Position numbers and translations under genes: made by a program | Source: Rhodospirillaceae bacterium | GTDB lineage: Bacteria; Pseudomonadota; Alphaproteobacteria; DSM-16000; Inquilinaceae | NCBI GenBank assembly: GCA_020425485.1 | Contig: JAGQRL010000415.1 | Span: 1-9,571 of the forward strand | Direction of reading: 5' to 3' | Length of the DNA: 9,571 bases | Part shown: one piece after another, positions 1 to 5,487 of the stretch | Layout: every line of letters begins with the position of its first letter | Numbering within the stretch: position 1 is the first letter of the stretch | The notes under the pieces: model-generated | The model's database searches: none | Told to the model about the DNA's origin: nothing | What the model saw: the letters and a program-made list of their open reading frames with translations, nothing else

Positions 1-399
1 CTCGACGAAGCGGATGTCGTGCAGGTGGGGATCGATGCCCAGCGCGTACAGGCTGCGCAGGTACAGCTCCTGGCTTTCCGCCGGGCTCGGCTTCAGCAGC
101 ACTTGATACTGATAGTAGTGCTGGAGCCGATTGGGGTTTTCGCCGTACCGGCCATCCGTCGGCCGGCGCGAAGGCTGTACGTATGCGCAGTTCCAGTGGC
201 GCTCGGGGCCGAGGGACCGCAGCGTCGTCGCCGGGTGGAAGGTACCGGCGCCGACTTCCATGTCGAACGGCTGGAGAATGACGCAGCCATGCTCGGCCCA
301 GAATGTCTGAAGGCGGAGGATGACATCCTGGAAGCAGGTGGGCGGAGGAGCGACGTGATGCATGGGGAATGAGGTCAGGTCTGAAGGCGGTGCAACCAT
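1..399 (-). CDS. glyQ: Glycyl-tRNA synthetase alpha subunit, N-terminal part (cut by window edge)
   Basis: Charges tRNA-Gly with glycine in the cytoplasm, together with a beta subunit (glyS) expected further left. The protein begins around FQDVILRLQTFW and shows the highly conserved alpha-subunit blocks QPFDMEVGAGTFHP, AYVQPSRRPTDGRYGENPN, RLQHYYQYQV and IDPHLHDIRFVE, so the family call is secure. The C-terminal part is outside the window. Start choice: the ATG at 397-399 has a good ribosome binding site (AAGGAC at 409-414, nine bases away), whereas the in-frame ATG at 361-363 has no visible Shine-Dalgarno sequence. The longer start adds twelve residues before the conserved region; the shorter one gives an N-terminus nearer the usual family length, so it remains possible. 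With the longer start the gene begins 20 bases after the last DUF3137 gene, suggesting cotranscription. Confidence 0.95.
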   Translation of the reverse strand, partial: MVAPPSDLTSFPMHHVAPPPTCFQDVILRLQTFWAEHGCVILQPFDMEVGAGTFHPATTLRSLGPERHWNCAYVQPSRRPTDGRYGENPNRLQHYYQYQVLLKPSPAESQELYLRSLYALGIDPHLHDIRFVE

Positions 400-408
400 A
401 GGGGCGGG

Positions 409-414
409 TCCTTG
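409..414 (-). promoter_or_regulatory. Ribosome binding site of glyQ (decides the start)
   Basis: On the minus strand this reads AAGGAC, nine bases before the ATG at 397-399. It is the only good Shine-Dalgarno match upstream of either candidate glyQ start, and it sits in the 20-base gap after the stop of the preceding DUF3137 gene. Confidence 0.55.
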
Positions 415-419
415 GCCGA

Positions 420-1445
420 TCAACCGTTCGCAGGTGCACTCAAGACATGCGCGGCGGCGGGAGGCTCGCCGTGCAGATGGTCGATCACCCGGTGCGCCAG
501 GGTCAGCCGGTTTACCACCTTGGCGACAATCTTCGACGGGTTTTCGATGGGTTTGAAGACGGCAAAGGCATCTGCCAGCCGGTTCGGGGTCTTCACCGCC
601 AGCAGGAAGTCGCGCCCGTCGAAGGCCGCCTGCAGGCCGCGCCGGCGGAACATGTCGTCGATGGCGCAGAAGGTGCGGCGCAAGCCCTCCCCCAGCACCG
701 CCCGGGCCGGCTCCTGCCCGCTGGCATAGACCTGGAAGCGCTGTTCGAATTCGGGGTCGTCGAAGCGCACACGCTCGCGCCCGCCGAACTGCTTGAAGAC
801 GCCGGACAGCGCGTTGCCGACGGCACCCTGGTCGCGGGCGATGAGGATGCGCCCGGCAATCTCCCGCGGCACGTCGATGACGAACAGCAGGCCGGCGAAC
901 ACGGCGGTGGTGCCGGTGTTCCTGCCGGGGCCGCCGGCGAAGGTGTTGTTGATCCGGGTGCGCCGGCGCAGCTCCGCTTCGGCCAGGCGAAACCCGGTGT
1001 GGCGATGGCTGCCGGCGATCTGATCGCTGACGGTGGAATATTTCTGCTGGAAGCCGCCGACGACGCCGAGATCGGTGAACCGCGCGATGCCGTCAAAGCC
1101 GCCGGGGGAGCGGGCATAGCTGAGCCCGCCCAGCCGATCGCAGATCGCCGGGACGAGCGCGTTGGCCGCGGTGTCCTTGTAGGTCTGGCGCGGGCCGGCC
1201 GCCAGGACGCTGGCGAGGAAGGGGGCGATCACCGCCAGCAGGATGACCGCCAGGACCAGCACCTCGGCTGCCTGGTAGTAGAGCCACGCCGCGGCACAGA
1301 GGACGAGGGCGCCGCCCCACATCAGGGCGTAGCACCGCCGCACGCCGGCGCGGGCAGCCTGCCGGGCCGCCTCGATCTCGGCAAAGGCCGGGTGCAGTTC
1401 GGCGGTCAGCCGGCCCACCAGGTCGTCGTCGGCCAGCCCGCTCAT
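420..1445 (-). CDS. DUF3137 family membrane protein, third of three tandem paralogues
   Basis: 341-residue protein of unknown function. An N-terminal soluble stretch (1-38, helical and charged) precedes two predicted membrane helices (about 40-58 and 61-83). A large domain with DUF3137-type blocks follows: YKDTAA (89-94), AGSHRHTGFR (144-153), VFAGLLFVIDVP (182-193), FDDPEFEQRFQVY (228-240) and the C-terminal LTLAHRVIDHLHG (314-326). The ATG at 1443-1445 is chosen because it overlaps the upstream stop as ATGA and starts a sequence (MSGLADDDLVGRL) matching the starts of its two paralogues. The open frame runs on to 2147, but that extension is a low-complexity Arg/Pro/Gly shadow of the neighbour. 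Translation is probably coupled to the preceding gene. It is the most divergent of the three near the membrane helices (YKDTAA instead of FKDEAA). Family assignment is from recalled motifs; a cell-envelope role is inference. Confidence 0.85.
   Translation of the reverse strand: MSGLADDDLVGRLTAELHPAFAEIEAARQAARAGVRRCYALMWGGALVLCAAAWLYYQAAEVLVLAVILLAVIAPFLASVLAAGPRQTYKDTAANALVPAICDRLGGLSYARSPGGFDGIARFTDLGVVGGFQQKYSTVSDQIAGSHRHTGFRLAEAELRRRTRINNTFAGGPGRNTGTTAVFAGLLFVIDVPREIAGRILIARDQGAVGNALSGVFKQFGGRERVRFDDPEFEQRFQVYASGQEPARAVLGEGLRRTFCAIDDMFRRRGLQAAFDGRDFLLAVKTPNRLADAFAVFKPIENPSKIVAKVVNRLTLAHRVIDHLHGEPPAAAHVLSAPANG
472..511 (-). repeat. 40-base near-identical repeat, copy 1 (3' end of third DUF3137 gene)
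   Basis: Matches 2477-2516 at 39 of 40 positions and 1482-1521 at 33 of 40. It encodes the conserved C-terminal block LTLAHRVIDHLHG of this paralogue. The high identity between the outer two copies reflects duplication and conservation and could permit recombination between the genes. Confidence 0.7.
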
Positions 1446-2437
1446 GCGGCACTCCCGGCCTGATCGGCGGGGCGTTCGCCGTGCAGATAGTCGATCACCC
1501 GGCGGGGCAGGGTGAGCTGTTCCACCAGATGCGTCACCACCGCGCGCGAATTCTGCAAGGGGCTGAGGAAGGTGAAGGCGTCGGTCAGGCTCTCGTCGGA
1601 GCGCACGGCCATCAGGAACACATTGCCGTCGAAGGCAGCTTGCAGGCCGCCCCCGCTGAACAGGTCGTCGATCAGGCAGAAGGTTTGGCGCAGGCCCGCA
1701 CCGATCACCTGCTGGGCGGTTTGCGGCGCCGGGGCATAGACCTCGAAGCGCCGTTCGAACTCCGGGTCCTCGAAACTCACTCGCCGCATGCCGTCGAATT
1801 TGCGGAAGAAGCCGCCGAGCGCATTGCCGATGCCGCCATGGTCGCGGGCGATCAGGATGGGACCGGGGATCTCCTTCGGCACGGAGATGGAAAACAGGTA
1901 GCCCTTGAAAACTGTGTGGGTGCTGCTGCCGCGGCGCCTGCTGCTGCCGACCCCGGTGGTCGTGCTTTTGCGCCGCCTGAGCAGCGCGTGGACCATGCGG
2001 AACTCGGTGTCGCGGTGGCTGCCTGACAGGAGATCGCTGTAGGTGGAGCGGTTGTGGGAGCCGATCACGCCGATTTCGGTGAAACGGCCGATGCCCTCGA
2101 ACCCGCTGGGATCGCGCGCGTAGTCGAGGCCGCCGACCGCCTCGCACACCGCCGGGATGATGGCGGCGGCCGCTTCGTCCTTGAACTCCCGGCGGGGCTT
2201 GGTGGCCCAGACGGAGCAGCCGAAAATGGCCGCCACCAGGCCGAGGAAGAGGAAGATCGGGCTCGCCAGCACCAGGAGCCCGACCACGGCGATGGCGATG
2301 CCGCCGCCGATCGACAGGGCGAAGCGCTGGATGGCCGCAGACCGATAGCCCTGGCGGGCGGTTTCGATGCCGTCCAGCGTCGGCTGCAGCTCGTCGGCCA
2401 GGCGCTCCACCGCCGCGTGATCGATGGGGCCGTTCAT
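1442..2437 (-). CDS. DUF3137 family membrane protein, second of three tandem paralogues
   Basis: 331-residue protein of unknown function with the same architecture as its neighbours: a charged N-terminal segment (1-37), two predicted membrane helices (about 40-58 and 60-77), and a soluble domain with FKDEAA (85-90), SGSHRDTEFR (138-147), VFKGYLFSISVP (176-187), FEDPEFERRFEVY (222-234) and LTLPRRVIDYLHG (308-320). The loop before VFKG (about 155-175) is basic and Ser/Thr-rich (RRRKSTTTGVGSSRRRGSS). Start and stop both lie in ATGA overlaps, with the upstream paralogue (2434-2437) and the downstream one (1442-1445), so the three are very likely one translationally coupled unit. No catalytic motif is recognisable. 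The DUF3137 label is from motif recall; the paralogy is directly visible. Confidence 0.87.
   Translation of the reverse strand: MNGPIDHAAVERLADELQPTLDGIETARQGYRSAAIQRFALSIGGGIAIAVVGLLVLASPIFLFLGLVAAIFGCSVWATKPRREFKDEAAAAIIPAVCEAVGGLDYARDPSGFEGIGRFTEIGVIGSHNRSTYSDLLSGSHRDTEFRMVHALLRRRKSTTTGVGSSRRRGSSTHTVFKGYLFSISVPKEIPGPILIARDHGGIGNALGGFFRKFDGMRRVSFEDPEFERRFEVYAPAPQTAQQVIGAGLRQTFCLIDDLFSGGGLQAAFDGNVFLMAVRSDESLTDAFTFLSPLQNSRAVVTHLVEQLTLPRRVIDYLHGERPADQAGSAA
1482..1521 (-). repeat. 40-base repeat, copy 2 (3' end of second DUF3137 gene)
   Basis: The diverged member of the three repeats: 33 of 40 bases match copy 1 at 472-511. It encodes the C-terminal block LTLPRRVIDYLHG, where the His of the other two copies is Arg and the second His is Tyr. 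Confidence 0.55.
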
Positions 2438-3507
2438 GGTGCGCCCGGGCGGCCGCCGCTCACGCTGTCGTGGCCATGCAGATGGTCGATCACCCGGTGC
2501 ACCAGGGTCAGCCGGTCGGCCAGGGTGGCCGCCACATCGCGCGGCGCGTCCATCGCCTTGAACACGGTGATAGGGTCGGTCAGGCCCCGCTTGGTCTTCG
2601 CCGCCAGGAAGAACTTGTGCTCGTCGAAGGCGGCCTGCACCCCCTTGCGGGAGAACATCTCGTCCAGCGCGCAGAAGGTCTGCCGCATCTTTGGCCCAAG
2701 CACGTCGCGCGCCGCATCGCCATCGCGGGCGTAGACCTCAAAGCGCTTTTCGAAGTCGCGGTCCTCGAAGTTCACCCGCTGCATGGCGGATATCTTCTGC
2801 ATGAAGCCGCTGAAGGTGTTGCCGATGCCGCCGCGGTCCCGCGCAATCAGGATCGGCCCGGCGATGGTGGCCGGCACGTCGATGGCGAACAGCAGCCCGT
2901 TGAACACGGTGCGCGCCGGCCCGCTGGTGGAGCGCAGGCGGTAGTTGCCGGTGCTGCGCGAGATCGTGCGCAGGATCTGCTCGCCGAAATTGTTGCGGAT
3001 GGTGTCGCCCACATGCCCCGTCACGTCGTCGCGGCGGCGGCGGCTCGTCAGCACCGCCTGGACGACGCGGAACCCGGTGGCGCGGTGGCTGCCCACCAGC
3101 AGGTCGCGGAATTGGGTGCGGTGGTGGGTTTCCACCACGCCGATCTGCTGCATCCGCTCGATGGGCTCGAAGCCGCCGGGTTGGCGCGTGTAGCTGAGAT
3201 CGCCGAAGGCCGCACAGGCGGCGGGCATCAGCAGGTCGGCCGCTTCGTCCTTGAAGTCGCGGTAGAGGCGCTTGCCCCACTGCCACACCACCACGGCGCC
3301 GACGATGAAGATGAGGATGCCGACGCCGGTATTGCCGAAGCCCCCCCAGGCCAGCAGCCCGCCCACCATCGCGGCGGCGGCGACGATGCCGAGGCGCAGC
3401 ACGGCCTTGGCGACGGTCGCCTGGCGCAGCTCTTCCAGCCGCGCCACGGCGGGTTTCAGGTCTTCGGTCAAGCGGTCGACCAGGGTCTTGTCGGCAAGCT
3501 CCGTCAT
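2434..3507 (-). CDS. DUF3137 family membrane protein, first of three tandem paralogues
   Basis: 357-residue protein of unknown function. Charged N-terminal helix (1-33), two predicted membrane helices (about 37-55 and 61-78), then FKDEAA (85-90), VGSHRATGFR (138-147), VFNGLLFAIDVP (201-212), FEDRDFEKRFEVY (247-259) and LTLVHRVIDHLHG (333-345). The spacing from the GFR motif to VFxG is 25 residues longer than in the other two; the extra segment (about 155-200) is rich in Arg, Thr and Asn. After VFxG the three proteins align without gaps. The start at 3505-3507 has a strong ribosome binding site, AGAGGAGG at 3519-3526, eleven bases upstream. The open frame continues to 4182 but that part is antisense-like shadow of the M15 gene's region. 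Its stop overlaps the next ATG as ATGA. It begins 77 bases after the M15 peptidase gene. Confidence 0.87.
   Translation of the reverse strand: MTELADKTLVDRLTEDLKPAVARLEELRQATVAKAVLRLGIVAAAAMVGGLLAWGGFGNTGVGILIFIVGAVVVWQWGKRLYRDFKDEAADLLMPAACAAFGDLSYTRQPGGFEPIERMQQIGVVETHHRTQFRDLLVGSHRATGFRVVQAVLTSRRRRDDVTGHVGDTIRNNFGEQILRTISRSTGNYRLRSTSGPARTVFNGLLFAIDVPATIAGPILIARDRGGIGNTFSGFMQKISAMQRVNFEDRDFEKRFEVYARDGDAARDVLGPKMRQTFCALDEMFSRKGVQAAFDEHKFFLAAKTKRGLTDPITVFKAMDAPRDVAATLADRLTLVHRVIDHLHGHDSVSGGRPGAP
2477..2516 (-). repeat. 40-base near-identical repeat, copy 3 (3' end of first DUF3137 gene)
   Basis: Differs from copy 1 (472-511) at a single base, giving a 24-base and a 15-base exact run either side of the mismatch. 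It encodes LTLVHRVIDHLHG. Synonymous positions also match, which is more than protein conservation alone requires. Confidence 0.7.
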
Positions 3508-3518
3508 TACTGCGGGAT

Positions 3519-3526
3519 CCTCCTCT
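3519..3526 (-). promoter_or_regulatory. Strong ribosome binding site of first DUF3137 gene
   Basis: Reads AGAGGAGG on the minus strand, eleven bases before the ATG at 3505-3507. It fixes the start of the first paralogue well inside the longer open frame, and it is the only strong Shine-Dalgarno sequence in the triplet; the next two genes rely on ATGA overlaps. Confidence 0.7.
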
Positions 3527-3537
3527 GTTGGATGTCC

Positions 3538-3558
3538 GGTTTCCGGCTGGCGGAAACC
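3538..3558 (-). other. Perfect hairpin between the M15 gene and the DUF3137 triplet
   Basis: An 8-base perfect inverted repeat (GGTTTCCG at 3538-3545, CGGAAACC at 3551-3558) with a 5-base loop. It lies in the 77-base gap between the M15 stop and the ribosome binding site at 3519-3526. On the transcribed strand no U-run follows, so it is not a standard intrinsic terminator. An mRNA-stabilising or processing stem, or partial attenuation, is possible. Confidence 0.5.
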
Positions 3559-3584
3559 CCCGCCGGGGGCCCCACGGCAGCCTG

Positions 3585-4127
3585 CTACATGCGTTGGAAC
3601 CAGGAGCGCGCCGGCCCGGTGTCGATATGGGCGAAGCGGCTGCGCCAGTAGATGCCCACGCCGCCGGCGCCGATCTCGCGCACCCGGTCGGCGAGGAAGT
3701 AGATCCCCAGCCCCTGCACGGTGATGTCCACCGCACGGCCGAACTTGTGGAAGCTGTTCAGCGCCGCACCCTCCGACAGCAATTGGGTATTTGTGCGTTC
3801 GGTGCGGTAGGCGGAGTTGATGTTGATGGTCACCTCGCGATGGTGCACCGCCAGGAAGCGGTTCTGCAGGTTCCACAGCAGGTCGAACACGCCGGGGTCC
3901 ATGTTGGTGGCCACATCCTCGTGGTGGTCGCGCAGGAACCAGTTGAGGCGCTGCCAGGCGCGTTCGATGTAGCCTTCGCCGTTGTGGTAGTAGTCGCGGA
4001 AGCTCTCCCCCGTGCTCACCTGGTAGAGGCGGAGTTGGCGCGGCTCGGTGGCCGGGGCCGGGGTGGGACGGACGATGATTGCGGCGCCGAGGCCGACGAG
4101 CGCGGCGCGGCGGCTGAGACTGGACAT
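3585..4127 (-). CDS. Tat-exported DUF882 / M15-type zinc peptidase (YcbK-like)
   Basis: 180-residue protein predicted to be exported to the periplasm and to act on peptidoglycan peptides as an M15-like D,D- or L,D-peptidase; the substrate is inferred from the family. The N-terminus has a twin-arginine signal, SRRAALVGL at 5-13, then a hydrophobic core and a probable cleavage near PAPA-TEP (about 27). The mature part shows NSAYRT (104-109), NSFHKFGRAVDI (124-135) and FAHIDTGPARSW (165-176), giving the M15-type zinc ligands His127, Asp134 and His167. These features and the length fit the family well. Start at 4125-4127 puts the Tat motif next to the N-terminus; a modest purine-rich site lies upstream. 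It sits 82 bases after the small zinc-ribbon gene and 77 before the DUF3137 triplet, all in the same direction, suggesting a shared envelope function. Confidence 0.9.
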   Translation of the reverse strand: MSSLSRRAALVGLGAAIIVRPTPAPATEPRQLRLYQVSTGESFRDYYHNGEGYIERAWQRLNWFLRDHHEDVATNMDPGVFDLLWNLQNRFLAVHHREVTININSAYRTERTNTQLLSEGAALNSFHKFGRAVDITVQGLGIYFLADRVREIGAGGVGIYWRSRFAHIDTGPARSWFQRM

Positions 4128-4156
4128 GGCGGGATCGCCTTTGATCGGTGGGTCTG

Positions 4157-4175
4157 GCCGGGGTTGCGGCCCGGC
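4157..4175 (-). other. Small GC hairpin in the M15 gene leader
   Basis: Inverted repeat GCCGGG (4157-4162) and CCCGGC (4170-4175) with a 7-base loop, 30 bases upstream of the M15 start. There is no U-run on either side. In DNA this GC-rich a 6-base stem can arise by chance, so a function is uncertain. Confidence 0.25.
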
Positions 4176-4209
4176 TGTCCACCCAGTCTATCAGATCGAT
4201 CCCGAAGCT

Positions 4210-4425
4210 TCAGCCCCGCCGCGGGCAGTTGCGGCGCCGGCAACGCGGAGCATCGCGCAGCACATAGGTGTGGCAGACGGGGCATTCCTCCAGGTCGACG
4301 GTGCTGCGGTCGAGCGGCGGGCGGCGGTCCCGGTGGACGTTGCGCAGCCGGTCGGACCAGCGGCTGACGGCCCACACCGCGGCGATCACCACCAGCAGCA
4401 CCAGCAGTTCGCGCGCTCCGAACAT
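4210..4425 (-). CDS. Small membrane-anchored zinc-ribbon protein, hypothetical
   Basis: 71-residue protein of unknown function. One N-terminal membrane helix (about 7-20, LLVLLVVIAAVWAV) is followed by a basic linker (22-40) and a Cys4 motif: CPVC at 48-51, Cys62 and Cys67 (CX2C-X10-CX4C), ending NCPRRG. This looks like a minimal zinc ribbon held at the inner face of the membrane. Short membrane/zinc-ribbon proteins of this shape are, from memory, common unnamed genes in Alphaproteobacteria. The ATG at 4423-4425 is preferred because it has a purine-rich GGAAGG site about ten bases upstream and starts just before the hydrophobic helix; an in-frame start at 4461 would add 12 charged residues without a good site. 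It lies between the S49 and M15 genes on the same strand. Confidence 0.7.
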   Translation of the reverse strand: MFGARELLVLLVVIAAVWAVSRWSDRLRNVHRDRRPPLDRSTVDLEECPVCHTYVLRDAPRCRRRNCPRRG

Positions 4426-4550
4426 GGCCCTGTCGCCTTCCCTTGCCGTCCTATGGTTCAAACGAGCCTTGGTTTATTGCGGGGCCAGCCCTCTCCCCCG
4501 CCCGGCCGCCCAATTCAGGATACTGCCGTGGGTGGCCGGGTGGCGGGGTT

Positions 4551-4571
4551 GGGCCGGGAAGCCCCCGGCCC
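4551..4571 (-). terminator. Strong hairpin after the S49 peptidase gene
   Basis: A perfect 8-base GC-only stem (GGGCCGGG at 4551-4558, CCCGGCCC at 4564-4571) with a 5-base loop, starting 38 bases past the S49 peptidase stop. No U-run follows on the minus strand, so it is not a textbook intrinsic terminator; it may end or thin transcription with Rho, or protect the 3' end. The rest of the 183-base gap (4426-4608) shows no gene and no convincing promoter. Confidence 0.4.
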
Positions 4572-4608
4572 GACTGCTGGGACCGACTGCGCCGAAGGCG
4601 AATAGACC

Positions 4609-5466
4609 TTAAAGTCCGAAGCGCTGCCACAGCAGCCGCTCCTCCAGCGCCGTCACCACGCCGTCCACCATTTCGGCCGGCGCATGGCCGCCGGCGAGGC
4701 CGGGGCGGAGGCGGCGCAGCAGGCCCTGGCGCTGGGCGATGGGGCGCAGCCGCACCTTGTCGCCGAAGCGGGCGCGCACCACGCTGCGCAGGTCGCCCAG
4801 CCCGTCCACCAGGCCGAGGTCGAGGGCGGCAGCCCCGGTCCAGAACTCGCCGGTGAACAGGTCGGTCCCGCCGGCCTTCTCCAGCGCCGCCCCACGGCGG
4901 GCGCGCACCTGCGCCTTGAAGCTCTCGTGCACCTCCGCCTGCAGCGCTTGCAGCCGGGCCACGTCGTCGGCGCGTTCCGGGGCGAAGGGATCGAGCATCG
5001 ACTTGCGGGTGCCGGCGGTGTGGACGCGGCGTTCCACGCCGATGCGCGCGATCGCCTCGTGCAAGCCGAAACCGGCGGAAATCACGCCGATGGAGCCGAC
5101 GATGGAACTGGCATCGGCAAAGATCTCATCGCCTGCGCAGGCCAGCCAATAGCCGCCGGACGCCGCCACATCCTCCACGAAGGCCAGCACCGGCTTCTGC
5201 TTCTCGGCAGCCAGGTCGCGGATGCGCTTGGCGATCAGGGCGGACTGCACCGGCGATCCGCCCGGCGAGTTGATGGCCAGCGCCACCGCCGGGGCCGCCT
5301 TGATGGCAAACGCCTTGTCGATCTGCTCGGCCAGGCTTTGCAGGGACAGCCCGGCCGACATCCCGCGGCCGGCGGAAATCACGCCGGTGAGGCGCAGCAC
5401 CGGCACCACCGGGTCGGGCGGGCCGAAGGGGTGGCGGAGGCGGGAGATCAGGCCGGCCATGGCCAT
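4609..5466 (-). CDS. S49 family serine peptidase (SppA-like, single domain, cytoplasmic form)
   Basis: 285-residue Ser/Lys peptidase of the S49 (protease IV / signal peptide peptidase) group. It shows NSPGGS (66-71), the nucleophile Ser103 in AASGGYWLA and the general-base Lys155 in AGTRKSMLDPF, followed by SFKAQVRARRG and TGEFWTGAAALDLGLVDGLG (205-224), the usual end of the fold. Length matches the short single-domain type rather than the long duplicated SppA. There is no clear signal peptide or membrane helix, unlike classical SppA, so its substrates may be soluble or membrane-peripheral; its physiological role is not certain. The start at 5464-5466 has GAGGAC at 5473-5478, six bases away; a second ATG two codons later is possible. 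It follows the methyltransferase by 21 bases, so the two are probably cotranscribed. Confidence 0.92.
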   Translation of the reverse strand: MAMAGLISRLRHPFGPPDPVVPVLRLTGVISAGRGMSAGLSLQSLAEQIDKAFAIKAAPAVALAINSPGGSPVQSALIAKRIRDLAAEKQKPVLAFVEDVAASGGYWLACAGDEIFADASSIVGSIGVISAGFGLHEAIARIGVERRVHTAGTRKSMLDPFAPERADDVARLQALQAEVHESFKAQVRARRGAALEKAGGTDLFTGEFWTGAAALDLGLVDGLGDLRSVVRARFGDKVRLRPIAQRQGLLRRLRPGLAGGHAPAEMVDGVVTALEERLLWQRFGL

Positions 5467-5487
5467 GGGGGTGTCCTCGGCATCGGG

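Noticed and set aside
447..1463. 338-residue plus-strand open frame opposite the third DUF3137 gene
   Set aside because: Same antisense shadow pattern; the minus-strand paralogue is supported by its two homologous neighbours.
1446..2147. N-terminal extension of the third DUF3137 gene in the same open frame
   Set aside because: It overlaps the second paralogue out of frame and is Arg/Pro-rich; the ATGA-overlap start matches the start of the paralogues.
2470..3651. 393-residue plus-strand open frame opposite the first DUF3137 gene
   Set aside because: Composition is that of an antisense shadow, with no recognisable domain; the minus-strand gene has clear family motifs and a strong ribosome binding site.
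3508..4182. N-terminal extension of the first DUF3137 gene through the M15 gene
   Set aside because: It is out of frame with the well-supported M15 peptidase and is low complexity; a strong ribosome binding site marks the start at 3507.
4455..4463. GGTTCAAAC resembling a tRNA T-loop
   Set aside because: No acceptor, D-arm or anticodon stem could be matched around it on the plus strand.
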